A stretch of 64,000 bases of DNA from the NCBI GenBank assembly GCA_020160915.1, contig JAIUPK010000002.1:496001-560000 (forward strand), read 5' to 3'. The DNA is from Actinomycetota bacterium (lineage in GTDB: Bacteria > Actinomycetota > Actinomycetes > Actinomycetales > Microbacteriaceae). This document shows positions 17,880 to 26,324 of this stretch, piece by piece; the stretch's first letter is position 1, and each line of letters begins with the position of its first letter. Both the position numbers and the translations under genes were made by a program. Under the pieces are notes generated by a model. The model saw nothing but the letters and a program-made list of their open reading frames with translations. It was not told the DNA's origin and ran no database searches.

Positions 17880-19013
17880 ATGACGACGGGGTTCAGCACG
17901 GGTCGCGCACTGCGCCCGACGACGAAAGTGCTGCCGGAGCACGCGCGCGGACACAACCGCTCGCTCGTGCTGCAGACGCTGTACCGCGCGGGTCAGCAGT
18001 CCCGTGCTGACATCGCCCGCGAGACCGGGCTGACCCGGGTCACGGTCTCCGACCTCGTGGCCGAACTCATCGTCGAGGGCCTCATCATCGAGACGGGCCA
18101 GCGCGAGGACGTGCGCCCCGGCAAGCCAGCGACCCTGCTCGACCTCAACCGTGGCGCCTTCCAGATCATCGGCATCGACCTCAGCGAGTACGCCACCTTC
18201 CGCGGGGCCGTGCTCGATCTTGACGGCCAGATCCTGCACCGTGCAGAACTCCCGCTCGCCGGGGCAACCGGGGCGGATGCAACGGCCCTCGTCACCGCGC
18301 TCGCCGCCACTCTCGTGGCCGCCGCCACCCTGCCGGTGCTCGGCATGGGGGTGGGATCACCCGGTGTCGTCGATCTCGCTGGCGTCGTGCTGAGCGCCCC
18401 CAACCTCGGCTGGGTGGACGAGCCCCTGCAGCAGGCGATGTCGGCGCGATTCGGCGTTCCCGTCGTCGTCGCCAACGACGCCAACGTCGCGGCCCTCGCC
18501 GAGCACAGCTTCGGCGGCGCAGACAGCGACATGATGCTCATCAAGGTCGGCCACGGCGTCGGCGCCGGCCTGCTCCTCGACGGAACCCCGCTGTTCGGCA
18601 GCAGGTTCGCCGCGGGCGAGATCGGCCACGTCGTCGTCGGCACCGACGGCGGAGCCGAGTGCGTGTGTGGCAAGCACGGCTGCCTCGAAACCTGGCTCGC
18701 CGTGCCCCGGCTCGAGAAGGCGATCGCCGCCGCGCCTGACGAGCGCACGAGCATCCTGCAGCAGGCCGGGCAGCGTCTCGGCATCGCGCTTGCTCCCGTG
18801 GTCGGCGCACTCAACCTCGCCGAAGTGGTCCTCAGCGGACCCACCTCACTACTTGATGGCCCCCTGGCTCAGGCGACCATCGACACGCTCCGCAACCGCA
18901 CGATGGCCGAATTCCACGGCGATCTGACGTTACGGATGACCACGCTCGGGGAGGACATCGTCATGCGCGGCGCTGCCGTCATGGTGCTCTCCGCGCAACT
19001 CGGGGTCTCCTGA
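17880..19013 (+). CDS. ROK family (NagC/XylR-like) transcriptional regulator
   Basis: 377 residues: an N-terminal winged helix (about 20-75; SRADIARETGLTRVTVSDLV) followed by a ROK kinase-like sugar-sensing domain with DLSEYATFRG, VVANDANVAALAE, and the zinc motif CVCGKHGCLE near residue 260. It probably represses the adjacent sugar-uptake and amino-sugar genes until a phosphorylated or free sugar binds. It heads a run of same-strand genes ending with nagB. The ATG at 17880 has no Shine-Dalgarno sequence and overlaps its own candidate operator. Confidence 0.9.
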   Translation: MTTGFSTGRALRPTTKVLPEHARGHNRSLVLQTLYRAGQQSRADIARETGLTRVTVSDLVAELIVEGLIIETGQREDVRPGKPATLLDLNRGAFQIIGIDLSEYATFRGAVLDLDGQILHRAELPLAGATGADATALVTALAATLVAAATLPVLGMGVGSPGVVDLAGVVLSAPNLGWVDEPLQQAMSARFGVPVVVANDANVAALAEHSFGGADSDMMLIKVGHGVGAGLLLDGTPLFGSRFAAGEIGHVVVGTDGGAECVCGKHGCLETWLAVPRLEKAIAAAPDERTSILQQAGQRLGIALAPVVGALNLAEVVLSGPTSLLDGPLAQATIDTLRNRTMAEFHGDLTLRMTTLGEDIVMRGAAVMVLSAQLGVS

Positions 19014-19081
19014 CCCTTTCACCCCTGCACCAGCGGAGTTCCCACCCGGGCACCCCGCAGCCCCCAACAAAGGAAAGACAC

Positions 19082-20371
19082 ATGATGAAGCGAAAGCTCG
19101 GACTGGTTGCAGCTGCAACCGCCGCACTCGTCGTTCTCGCCGGGTGCTCCGCTACACCCCCGGCTGACGAGGGTGGCAAGGACATCACCCTCTGGGTCAT
19201 GGGAGGTGACACCCCGGATGCCCTGCGCGACTACCTTAAGACAGAGTACGCAAGTGCAACCGGGGGCACCCTTACCATCGAGCAGCAGGACTGGTCGGAT
19301 GCCCTTTCGAAGCTGACCACCGCGCTACCCGATCCCGAGAATACTCCGGACGTGGTGGAGATCGGCAACACGTGGTCGCCCACGTTCACGAGCGTCGGCG
19401 CCTTCTCCGACATCACCGATCTCGTTCCCGAGCTCGGCGGTGACAAGCTGCTGCCCTCGTTCGTCGAGATCGGCAAGGTGGACGGCGCCAACTACGCACT
19501 GCCCTACTACTTCGGTTCGCGCTACATGTTCTACCGCAAGGACGTCTGGGCCGCGGCTGGCCTTGAGGTTCCCACCACGCTGAGCGAGTTCAGCGCAGCG
19601 GCGGCGAAGCTCAAGACCGACACCCAGTCCGGCTTCTACATCGGTGGCGAGGACTGGCGCAACGGCATCTCGTGGATCTTCGCCAACGGCGGCGACCTGG
19701 CCAAGAAGGACGGCGACACGTGGAAGTCCACGCTCTCCGACCCGAAGACGATCGCGGGTCTCGAGCAGCTTCAGGCCCTCTACGCGGATGCCTCGCTCGC
19801 CCCGGTCACCGAGGCGGACAGCACCCCGTGGGTGAACATCAACAACAACGCAGCAACGGGCGCGCCCGAGGCCGCGACGATCATCGCACCCGGATGGGCG
19901 CACTGGTCGATCGGTGACCTCGCTCCGGACCCGAAGGATGACACCAAGACCATCGCCACCTGGAACGACAACGTGTTCGGCACGTTCGTTCTGCCCGGCG
20001 TCGATGGTGGTGCCGCTCCGGTCTTCGCCGGCGGATCCAACATCGCCATCTCGGCCGCCAGCAAGAACCAGTCGGCGTCGCGTGAGCTGATGAAGATCAT
20101 CTTCAGCGCCGACTACCAGAAGATGCTCGGCCAGAACGGCCTCGGCCCGGCCAACCTGGACTACGCCGACTCGCTCGGTGACGACCAGTTCGCCAAGGCA
20201 CTGGTTGCCTCGGCAGCCGACTCGAAGCTGACCCCCGCCGCTCCCGGCTGGGCTGCAGTCGAGGGTTCGGGCCTGCTCGAGGAGTTCTTCGGCAAGGTCA
20301 ACGGCGGTGGCGACATCAAGGCGCTCGCCGCTGAGTACGACACCAAGATCGACGCACTGATCAACGGTTAG
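19082..20371 (+). CDS. Sugar ABC transporter substrate-binding lipoprotein
   Basis: 429 residues. The signal peptide ends in the lipobox VLAGCS (Cys about residue 22). The body is of the extracellular solute-binding family 1 type (DITLWVMGGDTPDALRDY, TPDVVEIGNTWSPTF, GSRYMFYRKDVWAAAGLE). It captures a sugar outside the membrane and delivers it to the two permeases that follow. Given nagA, nagB and the ROK genes, the ligand is probably an amino sugar or its oligomer, though this is context only. AAAGGA lies upstream of the start; ATG at 19085 is an equally possible start. Confidence 0.9.
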   Translation: MMKRKLGLVAAATAALVVLAGCSATPPADEGGKDITLWVMGGDTPDALRDYLKTEYASATGGTLTIEQQDWSDALSKLTTALPDPENTPDVVEIGNTWSPTFTSVGAFSDITDLVPELGGDKLLPSFVEIGKVDGANYALPYYFGSRYMFYRKDVWAAAGLEVPTTLSEFSAAAAKLKTDTQSGFYIGGEDWRNGISWIFANGGDLAKKDGDTWKSTLSDPKTIAGLEQLQALYADASLAPVTEADSTPWVNINNNAATGAPEAATIIAPGWAHWSIGDLAPDPKDDTKTIATWNDNVFGTFVLPGVDGGAAPVFAGGSNIAISAASKNQSASRELMKIIFSADYQKMLGQNGLGPANLDYADSLGDDQFAKALVASAADSKLTPAAPGWAAVEGSGLLEEFFGKVNGGGDIKALAAEYDTKIDALING

Positions 20372-20380
20372 CACTACCGC

Positions 20381-20513
20381 TGGTTGAGTAGGCCCGAAGG
20401 GCCGTATCGAAACAGCAACGCTGGTTGAGTAGACCCGCAGGGTCGTATCGAAACCCTGCTGCCAGGCCGAGGTTTCGATACGCGGGGGCTTGCGCCCCCG
20501 CTACTCAACCAGC
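20381..20513. repeat. Cluster of three family A palindromic repeats
   Basis: Two direct units at 20381-20413 and 20422-20454 and one inverted unit at 20471-20513. Each reads GGTTGAGTAG, then a variable short stem-loop (GGCCCGAAGGGCC, GACCCGCAGGGTC, or the inverted CGGGGGCTTGCGCCCCCG), then CGTATCGAAAC. The cluster lies between the binding-protein and permease genes of one operon, a usual place for hairpins that stabilise the upstream mRNA and lower permease expression. Confidence 0.8.
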
Positions 20514-20560
20514 GTCACCCACCCCCTCACGCTCACTCACCCCCGGAAGGAGGATCCCCC

Positions 20561-21466
20561 ATGTCCACGATCGCCCCGCGCCGCGGCATCCGCGCCCCGT
20601 ATGTGCTCATCGTTCCCGCCGTCGTGATCCTCCTCGCCGGCATGGGCTACCCGCTGATCTGGCAGTTCGTCACCTCGATGCAGGAGTACGGGCTCGCCCA
20701 GCAGTTCGGCAAGCCGGCCCCCTTCGTCGGGTTCGACAACTTCGTCACCCTGGCCACCGACCCGGTGCTCTGGACCGTCGTCGCCCGCTCACTCGCGTTC
20801 TGCGTGCTGACGGCGGCCGTCACGCTCGCGGTGGGAACCCTGCTCGCACTTCTCATGACGGTCGTCACGAAGACGGCCAGGCTCATCCTGCAGATCGCCC
20901 TCCTGCTGGCATGGTCGATGCCGGTCGTCGCCGCCATGACCGTCTGGATCTGGCTCTTCGACCGCCGACGCGGTGTCGTCAACTATCTGCTCGACATGAT
21001 CCCCGGTGTCGAGATGAATCGCTTCGACTGGCTGTCGACGCCCCTGACCTTCTTCGCCGTGGCGAGCATCATCGTCATCTGGATGAGCGTGCCCTTCGTC
21101 GCCTTCTCCATCTACGCCGGGCTCACCCAGGTCTCCGACGAGGTGCTCGAGGCCGCCCAACTCGACGGCGCGACGGGCTTCCAGAGGTTCCGGCACATCA
21201 TCGCCCCGCTGATCCGCCCCGTCATCGCGATCGTGCTGCTGCTGCAGCTGATCTGGGATCTGCGCGTCTTCACCCAGATCACGATGCTCCAGGATGCCGG
21301 CTCGAAGTCGGGCGACTACGACCTGCTGGGCACCTACATCTACAAGCTCGGCACGAGCTCGCAGGACTTCGGCATGGCGTCGGCCGTCTCGATTCTCGTG
21401 CTCGCCATCACGATCGCGCTGAGCTGGTTCTACATTCGCAGCCTGCTCAAGGAGGACGAGGCATGA
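20561..21466 (+). CDS. Sugar ABC transporter permease (MalF-like)
   Basis: 301 residues, six hydrophobic helices, and the cytoplasmic EAA-type loop EAAQLDGATGFQRFRHIIAP, which contacts the ATPase. A ribosome site GGAAGGAGG lies before the ATG at 20561. The stop overlaps the next permease by 4 bases. No ATP-binding gene is present in the locus, so it presumably relies on a shared sugar-importer ATPase such as MsiK encoded elsewhere. Confidence 0.92.
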   Translation: MSTIAPRRGIRAPYVLIVPAVVILLAGMGYPLIWQFVTSMQEYGLAQQFGKPAPFVGFDNFVTLATDPVLWTVVARSLAFCVLTAAVTLAVGTLLALLMTVVTKTARLILQIALLLAWSMPVVAAMTVWIWLFDRRRGVVNYLLDMIPGVEMNRFDWLSTPLTFFAVASIIVIWMSVPFVAFSIYAGLTQVSDEVLEAAQLDGATGFQRFRHIIAPLIRPVIAIVLLLQLIWDLRVFTQITMLQDAGSKSGDYDLLGTYIYKLGTSSQDFGMASAVSILVLAITIALSWFYIRSLLKEDEA

Positions 21467-22299
21467 CCGCCCGCACCCGCCGCGGCCTGTTCTCGGCGCT
21501 CGCCATCATCGTCGCGCTGGCCTGGGTCTTCCCCGTGTACTGGATGGTCAACTCGGCCTTCCTGCCCAACATCATCCTGCAGTCGTTCATCCCCACCTTC
21601 TTCCCGGTGAAGGCGACCCTGAGCAACTTCACCGGCGCACTCGCCGACGGCAGCTTCTTCAGCGCCCTCGGCATGAGCGTGGCCATCACTCTGACTGTCG
21701 TCGTGTTCTGCCTGCTCTTCGCCTTCCTCGCCGCCATCGCGATCAGCCGCTTCCGGTTCCGCGGTCGGCGCAGCTTCGTGATCGCCGTGCTGATCGTGCA
21801 GATGCTCCCCGCCGAGGGGCTCTTCATCGCCCAGTACAAGATGGTCGCGAGCGTCGGGCTGCTCGACAGCGTGCTCGGCGTCAGCGTGATCTACATCGCC
21901 GCCGTCGTGCCCTTCACGATCTGGATGCTCCGCGGCTTCGTCGCAGGCATCCCCGCCGACCTCGAGGAGGCCGCGATGGTCGACGGCTTGAGCCGGTTCG
22001 GGGCCTTCATGCGCATCACGTTCCCGCTGTTGGCTCCTGGCCTCGTCGCATCCGGGGTTTACGCGTTCCTGCAGGCGTGGAACGAGTTCACCGTCGCCCT
22101 CGTGCTGCTGCCGTCCGAGGCGGCGCAGACCCTGCCGCTGTGGTTGCGCGGGTTCGTGCAGGCGAGCGCCACTCGTGAGACCGACTGGGGGCAGGTGATG
22201 GCGGCATCCACGCTGGTCGCCGTGCCCGTGATCATCTTCTTCCTCATCGTGCAGGGCCGACTCACGTCGGGCCTCGTCGCCGGGGCGGTGAAGGGATGA
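21463..22299 (+). CDS. Sugar ABC transporter permease (MalG-like)
   Basis: 278 residues from the ATG at 21463, which overlaps the preceding stop (ATGA). The frame is open far upstream but that part is out-of-frame read-through of the first permease. It has six helices and the EAA-type loop EEAAMVDGLSRFGAFMRITF about two-thirds along. It forms the translocation pore together with the first permease. The final codons overlap the ROK kinase gene by 4 bases. Confidence 0.92.
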   Translation: MTARTRRGLFSALAIIVALAWVFPVYWMVNSAFLPNIILQSFIPTFFPVKATLSNFTGALADGSFFSALGMSVAITLTVVVFCLLFAFLAAIAISRFRFRGRRSFVIAVLIVQMLPAEGLFIAQYKMVASVGLLDSVLGVSVIYIAAVVPFTIWMLRGFVAGIPADLEEAAMVDGLSRFGAFMRITFPLLAPGLVASGVYAFLQAWNEFTVALVLLPSEAAQTLPLWLRGFVQASATRETDWGQVMAASTLVAVPVIIFFLIVQGRLTSGLVAGAVKG

Positions 22300-23231
22300 C
22301 CGGGTTCGCGCCGCTGAGGGTCGGAATCGACATCGGCGGCACCAAGACCGATGCCGTGGCCATCCACGCCGATGGCCGGATCGCGCAGCAGCTGCGCCTG
22401 CCCACCGGCTTCGGCCCCGCCGCTGTGCTCGAGACCGCGGTCACCGCCGTCACACAACTGGCCGCGCTGTGCGAGACGACCATCGAGGGGTTCACGTCCA
22501 TCGGCATCGGCATCCCCGGTGCCGTCGACAACGGAACCGGTCGGGTGACTCACGCGGTCAACCTCGGACTCGACGGACTCGACCTGGGTGCTGAGCTGTC
22601 GGCGCGACTGGGCCGCCCGGTGCGCATCGAGAACGACGTCAACGCCGCGGCGATCGGCGCGTTCCACCTGCTCGAGAAGGATCCGTCGCACTCGATGGCC
22701 TACCTCAACCTCGGCACGGGACTCGCGGCGGGCCTCGTGCTCGGCGGCGAACTGTGGCGCGGATCGCGGGGAACCGCGGGCGAGATCGGGCACATCCCGG
22801 TCGATCCGAACGGTCCGGAGTGCCCGTGCGGCCAGCGCGGCTGCCTGGAGATGGTCGCGAGCGGATCGGCGATCGCCCGCCAGTGGCCCACCGACGATGC
22901 CCGACCGGCGCGTGCCCTGTTCGCGGCGGCGGCATCCGGAGACCCCCGGGCGATGGAGGTCAAGCGGCGGTTCGTCGAGAACGTGGCCGCTGCCGTGCGG
23001 GTGCTCGTGCTCACGGTGGACGTCGATAGCGTCGTCATCGGCGGCGGGCTGTCGTCGCTCGGCAGGTCGCTGCTCCACGACATCGTCGTAGTGCTCGAGG
23101 GCTGGGAGCACGACTCGCCGTTCCTTGCGTCGATCGAACTGAGCCGTCGGATGCAGCTGGTGCCCGCAGACTTCCCGGCGGCCGCCGTCGGTGCCGCCCT
23201 CGTCGGCGTCGCACCCGAACGGGTCGGCTGA
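22296..23231 (+). CDS. ROK family sugar kinase
   Basis: 311 residues with the ROK kinase pattern: ATP-binding DIGGTKTDAVAI (about 9-20), sugar-binding ENDVNAAAIGAF, LGTGLAAGLVLGGELWRG, and the zinc-binding CPCGQRGCLE near residue 180. It phosphorylates a hexose at C6; next to nagB and nagA the best guess is N-acetylglucosamine or glucosamine. It has no DNA-binding domain, unlike the ROK regulator upstream. It is linked by a 4-base overlap to the permease and by a 1-base gap to nagB. Confidence 0.88.
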   Translation: MTGFAPLRVGIDIGGTKTDAVAIHADGRIAQQLRLPTGFGPAAVLETAVTAVTQLAALCETTIEGFTSIGIGIPGAVDNGTGRVTHAVNLGLDGLDLGAELSARLGRPVRIENDVNAAAIGAFHLLEKDPSHSMAYLNLGTGLAAGLVLGGELWRGSRGTAGEIGHIPVDPNGPECPCGQRGCLEMVASGSAIARQWPTDDARPARALFAAAASGDPRAMEVKRRFVENVAAAVRVLVLTVDVDSVVIGGGLSSLGRSLLHDIVVVLEGWEHDSPFLASIELSRRMQLVPADFPAAAVGAALVGVAPERVG

Positions 23232-23232
23232 C

Positions 23233-24003
23233 GTGGCCGAAGTCGTCATCGTCGAGTCGGCCGATGCCGCGGGCGAGCTGGCCGCGGACGCCATCGAGCA
23301 CCTCGTGCGCTCCCGGCCCGACGCCGTGCTCGGGCTGGCGACCGGATCCACGCCACTCACCACTTGGCGCGCGCTCGCCGGTCGGGGTCTCGACCTGTCG
23401 CGGGTGCGGGGCTTCGCGCTCGACGAGTACGTGGGTCTGCCGGCCGGGCATCCCGAGAGCTATCGCTCGGTCATCACCCGCGAGGTCGTCGAGCCCCTCG
23501 GCCTCACGCCGGAGCGCGTGCGAGTGCCGGGCGACGACGGACCGATCGAGACGGCGGGCGAGCGCTACGAGCGGGCCATCGATGACGCCGGCGGCGTCGA
23601 CCTGCAGGTGCTCGGAATCGGTCGCACCGGGCACATCGGCTTCAACGAGCCGGGCTCGTCGTTCGCGTCGCTCACCCGGGTCAAGACGCTCACCCAGCAG
23701 ACCAGGATCGACAACGCGCGCTTCTTCGACTCGGTCGAGGATGTGCCCATGCACTGCATCACGCAGGGTCTCGGCACGATCCTTGGGGCGCGCCACCTCG
23801 TGCTCCTCGCCTTCGGCGAGGCCAAGGCTGCCGCCGTCGTTGGCGCCGTGGAGGGTGCGGTGACGTCATCGCTTCCGGGCTCGGCGATCCAGCTGCACCG
23901 GCAGGTCACCGTGATCGTGGATGAGGCCGCGGCATCCGGTCTCGCTCATGCCGACTACTACCGCTACGCGTGGGCGAACCGGCTGGAGTGGGAGCGGCTC
24001 TAG
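23233..24003 (+). CDS. nagB: Glucosamine-6-phosphate deaminase
   Basis: 256 residues from GTG at 23233, one base after the kinase stop; the longer frame would overlap the kinase gene with no gain. Conserved blocks are LGLATGSTPL, the active-site FALDEYVGL, IGRTGHIGFNEPGS and the His in MHCITQGLGTIL. It converts glucosamine-6-phosphate to fructose-6-phosphate and ammonia, linking amino sugars to glycolysis. Its stop codon overlaps that of the convergent SGNH gene at CTAG. Confidence 0.94.
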   Translation: MAEVVIVESADAAGELAADAIEHLVRSRPDAVLGLATGSTPLTTWRALAGRGLDLSRVRGFALDEYVGLPAGHPESYRSVITREVVEPLGLTPERVRVPGDDGPIETAGERYERAIDDAGGVDLQVLGIGRTGHIGFNEPGSSFASLTRVKTLTQQTRIDNARFFDSVEDVPMHCITQGLGTILGARHLVLLAFGEAKAAAVVGAVEGAVTSSLPGSAIQLHRQVTVIVDEAAASGLAHADYYRYAWANRLEWERL

Positions 24004-25127
24004 CCCTCCGACCGCCGCGAGCGGCGCGCGAGCGCCACGCCGGCCGCGAGCAGAGCCGCCGCGAGCACCCCGAGCGGCAGCAGGAGGTCGGGCCCGCCGG
24101 TATCGGCGAGCGCAGGTCGGGCGCGATCGGCCTCGATCGCGGCGATGATCGTGGAGGCGAAGAAGTCGACGCCCTCGGTGTTGGGGTGCAGTGCCCCGCG
24201 CACCAGGTAGATCCCGGGCAGCGGGGTCGGCTCGCCGTCCTGGGCGTCGGTCGTGAGGGTGATGCCGAAGATGTGCGGGTCGTCCGCGCACACCGAGTGC
24301 AGCGCCGACGCGGCCCAGGTCGGCAGGTAGGTGAACCCCTGGGTGGTGGCGGCCGCCTGGATGCGGGCGTCGAGCTCCTTCTCGATGTAGTGCAGGTAGA
24401 GCGTGTCGGTCTGCGTGTAGGGGAACGAGTTCACCGGGAAGGGCGGGTTGCCGTCGCCGATCGCCGTGGTGAAGCACCCGGGCGGTTCGGGCTGACGGAT
24501 GTTCGCGGCATCCGGTGCGATCGTCGGATACCCGATCACGTACACGGTCGCATTGGGGGCCTTCGCCGCGATCAGCGCGAACGTCTCGGCGAGGGCGGGC
24601 GCGACCGTCGAGTCGAGTAGGTCGATGAGCTGGTCGACGCCGGGCGAGGGGTTGTAGTGATCCTTGCAGTTGTCGAGCGACGGGTCGCCGGCGATGGGCC
24701 CGTTCGCCGTGAGGGCGACGCAGTAGCCCGCGATCGACGCGAAGCCGAGGTCGTTGCCGCCGATCGTCACAGTGACGATGTCGGTGGATGCCGACAGCGC
24801 GTCAGACTGCACCGGTGCCGTTCCCGAGCCGGTCACCTGCGGAGTGTCCCGGATGTTCGCGGTCACCGCTCCGGCGCACGACCGGTCGTCGAGGTCCAGA
24901 CCGAGCGCGGTTGCGACCAGGTGCGGGTAGTCGACTTCAGCCTGATAGCAGCCGGTCGCGGGCGATGTCGGACTCAGCGGCAGGAGACCGTAGCCGGCCG
25001 AGTACGAGTCGCCCAGCGCGACGTACTCGAGGCCCGCGGTGGTCGAGGAGGTCGCCGCGGCGGCCGTCGTGCTCGGGGCCAGCAGGGCAAGCCCGACGAG
25101 GATCACGGCACCGGGAATCAGTCTCAT
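24000..25127 (-). CDS. Secreted SGNH/GDSL hydrolase with LAxTG-type wall anchor
   Basis: 375 residues. Signal peptide about 1-25; catalytic block I GDSYSAG (Ser41), block III GGND, and a late block V with Asp/His. The C-terminus has LADTG (340-344), a hydrophobic helix and an Arg-rich tail (ARRSRR), the plan of a sortase-anchored protein. LAxTG is the motif known for class E sortases of high-GC Gram-positives. Such esterases remove acyl groups from lipids or polysaccharides. Sitting between nagB and nagA, it might deacylate a wall or chitin-derived substrate; that is conjecture. Confidence 0.85.
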   Translation of the reverse strand: MRLIPGAVILVGLALLAPSTTAAAATSSTTAGLEYVALGDSYSAGYGLLPLSPTSPATGCYQAEVDYPHLVATALGLDLDDRSCAGAVTANIRDTPQVTGSGTAPVQSDALSASTDIVTVTIGGNDLGFASIAGYCVALTANGPIAGDPSLDNCKDHYNPSPGVDQLIDLLDSTVAPALAETFALIAAKAPNATVYVIGYPTIAPDAANIRQPEPPGCFTTAIGDGNPPFPVNSFPYTQTDTLYLHYIEKELDARIQAAATTQGFTYLPTWAASALHSVCADDPHIFGITLTTDAQDGEPTPLPGIYLVRGALHPNTEGVDFFASTIIAAIEADRARPALADTGGPDLLLPLGVLAAALLAAGVALARRSRRSEG

Positions 25128-25168
25128 GGCTCAGAGAATAGTGGTCCGAGGTGTTGCACAATCGACCC

Positions 25169-26314
25169 TCAGGACAGTGCCTTCCCGTCAGCCCACACGT
25201 GCTGAACGCGCCATTCATGGTCGAGCAGCACGGCGTCGGCGGCGAAGCCGGGGGCGAGCAGGCCGTGCCGGTGGTCGAGGCCGAGGGCGTGCGCGGGGGT
25301 GAGGGTGAGCGCAGTCACCGCGTCGCGCGGCGAGAGGCCGGCGCGGGTGATCGCGAGCCGCAGGGCGCGGTCCTGGGTGAGGGTCGAGCCGGCGAGGGTG
25401 TGAGTTCCACGCAGCACCGCGAGACCGTCGCGCACGGTGACGGTGAGGCTGCCCAGCGCATAGTCGCCGTCGCCCGAACCGGCGGCCGCCATGGCGTCGG
25501 TGACGAGAGCCACGCGGCCCGGGGCTGCGGTGAAGGCGAGGGCTGCGACATCCGGATGCACGTGCTCGCCGTCGAGGATCAGCTCGATCGTCACCCGCTC
25601 GTCTTCGAACGCCGCGACCACCGGCCCCGGCTGGCGGTGGTGGATGCCCGGCATCGCGTTGAAGGCGTGGGTGACGAGCCGCGCGCCCCGATCGAATGCC
25701 GCCCGGGTCATCTCGAAGTCGGCCTCCGTATGACCGACCGCAACGAGGACCCCGGCCTCGACAAGCACGTCGATCGCCTCGAACGCTCCGGGCAGTTCGG
25801 GGGCGAGGGTGATCTGGCGCAGGGTGCCGCGGGCCGCACCGATGAGCCGTTCGACCTCGTAGGGCGCGGGTTCGAGCAGGTGGTCGAGGTTGTGGGCGCC
25901 GCGGCGGGCCGGCGCCAGGAACGGGCCCTCGAGGTGCGAGCCGAGCACGAGTGGGTCGACCTCGGCGAGGTCGGCGATGCCGGCGAGCGATTCGCAGAGC
26001 TCGTCGATGGGGTTGGCGACGAGCGAGATGACCGACCGGGTGGTGCCGTGGGCGCGGTGCACCGCGAGCGCCGCGGCAATGGCCGCCGGCCCATCGTCGA
26101 ACGAGTGGCCGCTGCCGCCGTGGCCGTGCAGGTCGAGGAAGCCGGGTACGAGCCAGGCGCCGGAAGCATCGACGATTTCGGTCTCGACGCGCTCGACCAC
26201 CGGCGGGGAGCCGTGACCGGTCGCGACGATCGAGTCACCCTCGCAGAGCATCCAGAAGCTGTCGACTTCGCCGTGGGCGTCGAGTTTGCGGGCCCCGTGG
26301 ATGAGAAGGCTCAT
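25169..26314 (-). CDS. nagA: N-acetylglucosamine-6-phosphate deacetylase
   Basis: 381 residues, an amidohydrolase barrel. LVPGFLDLHGHGGSGH (about 52-67) is the metal-binding region, followed by LGSHLEGPFL with the key Glu, VGHTEADF, VTHAFNAMPG and VTDAMAAAGSGDG with the catalytic Asp. It releases acetate from GlcNAc-6-P, giving the substrate of NagB encoded on the facing strand. Ten bases separate it from purU upstream on the same strand, so the two may share a transcript. Confidence 0.94.
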   Translation of the reverse strand: MSLLIHGARKLDAHGEVDSFWMLCEGDSIVATGHGSPPVVERVETEIVDASGAWLVPGFLDLHGHGGSGHSFDDGPAAIAAALAVHRAHGTTRSVISLVANPIDELCESLAGIADLAEVDPLVLGSHLEGPFLAPARRGAHNLDHLLEPAPYEVERLIGAARGTLRQITLAPELPGAFEAIDVLVEAGVLVAVGHTEADFEMTRAAFDRGARLVTHAFNAMPGIHHRQPGPVVAAFEDERVTIELILDGEHVHPDVAALAFTAAPGRVALVTDAMAAAGSGDGDYALGSLTVTVRDGLAVLRGTHTLAGSTLTQDRALRLAITRAGLSPRDAVTALTLTPAHALGLDHRHGLLAPGFAADAVLLDHEWRVQHVWADGKALS

Positions 26315-26324
26315 GGTCGCAGGC

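Noticed and set aside
20381-20513. CRISPR array
   Set aside because: The repeats are palindromic, few, unevenly spaced and of mixed orientation, with no spacers of regular length and no cas genes.
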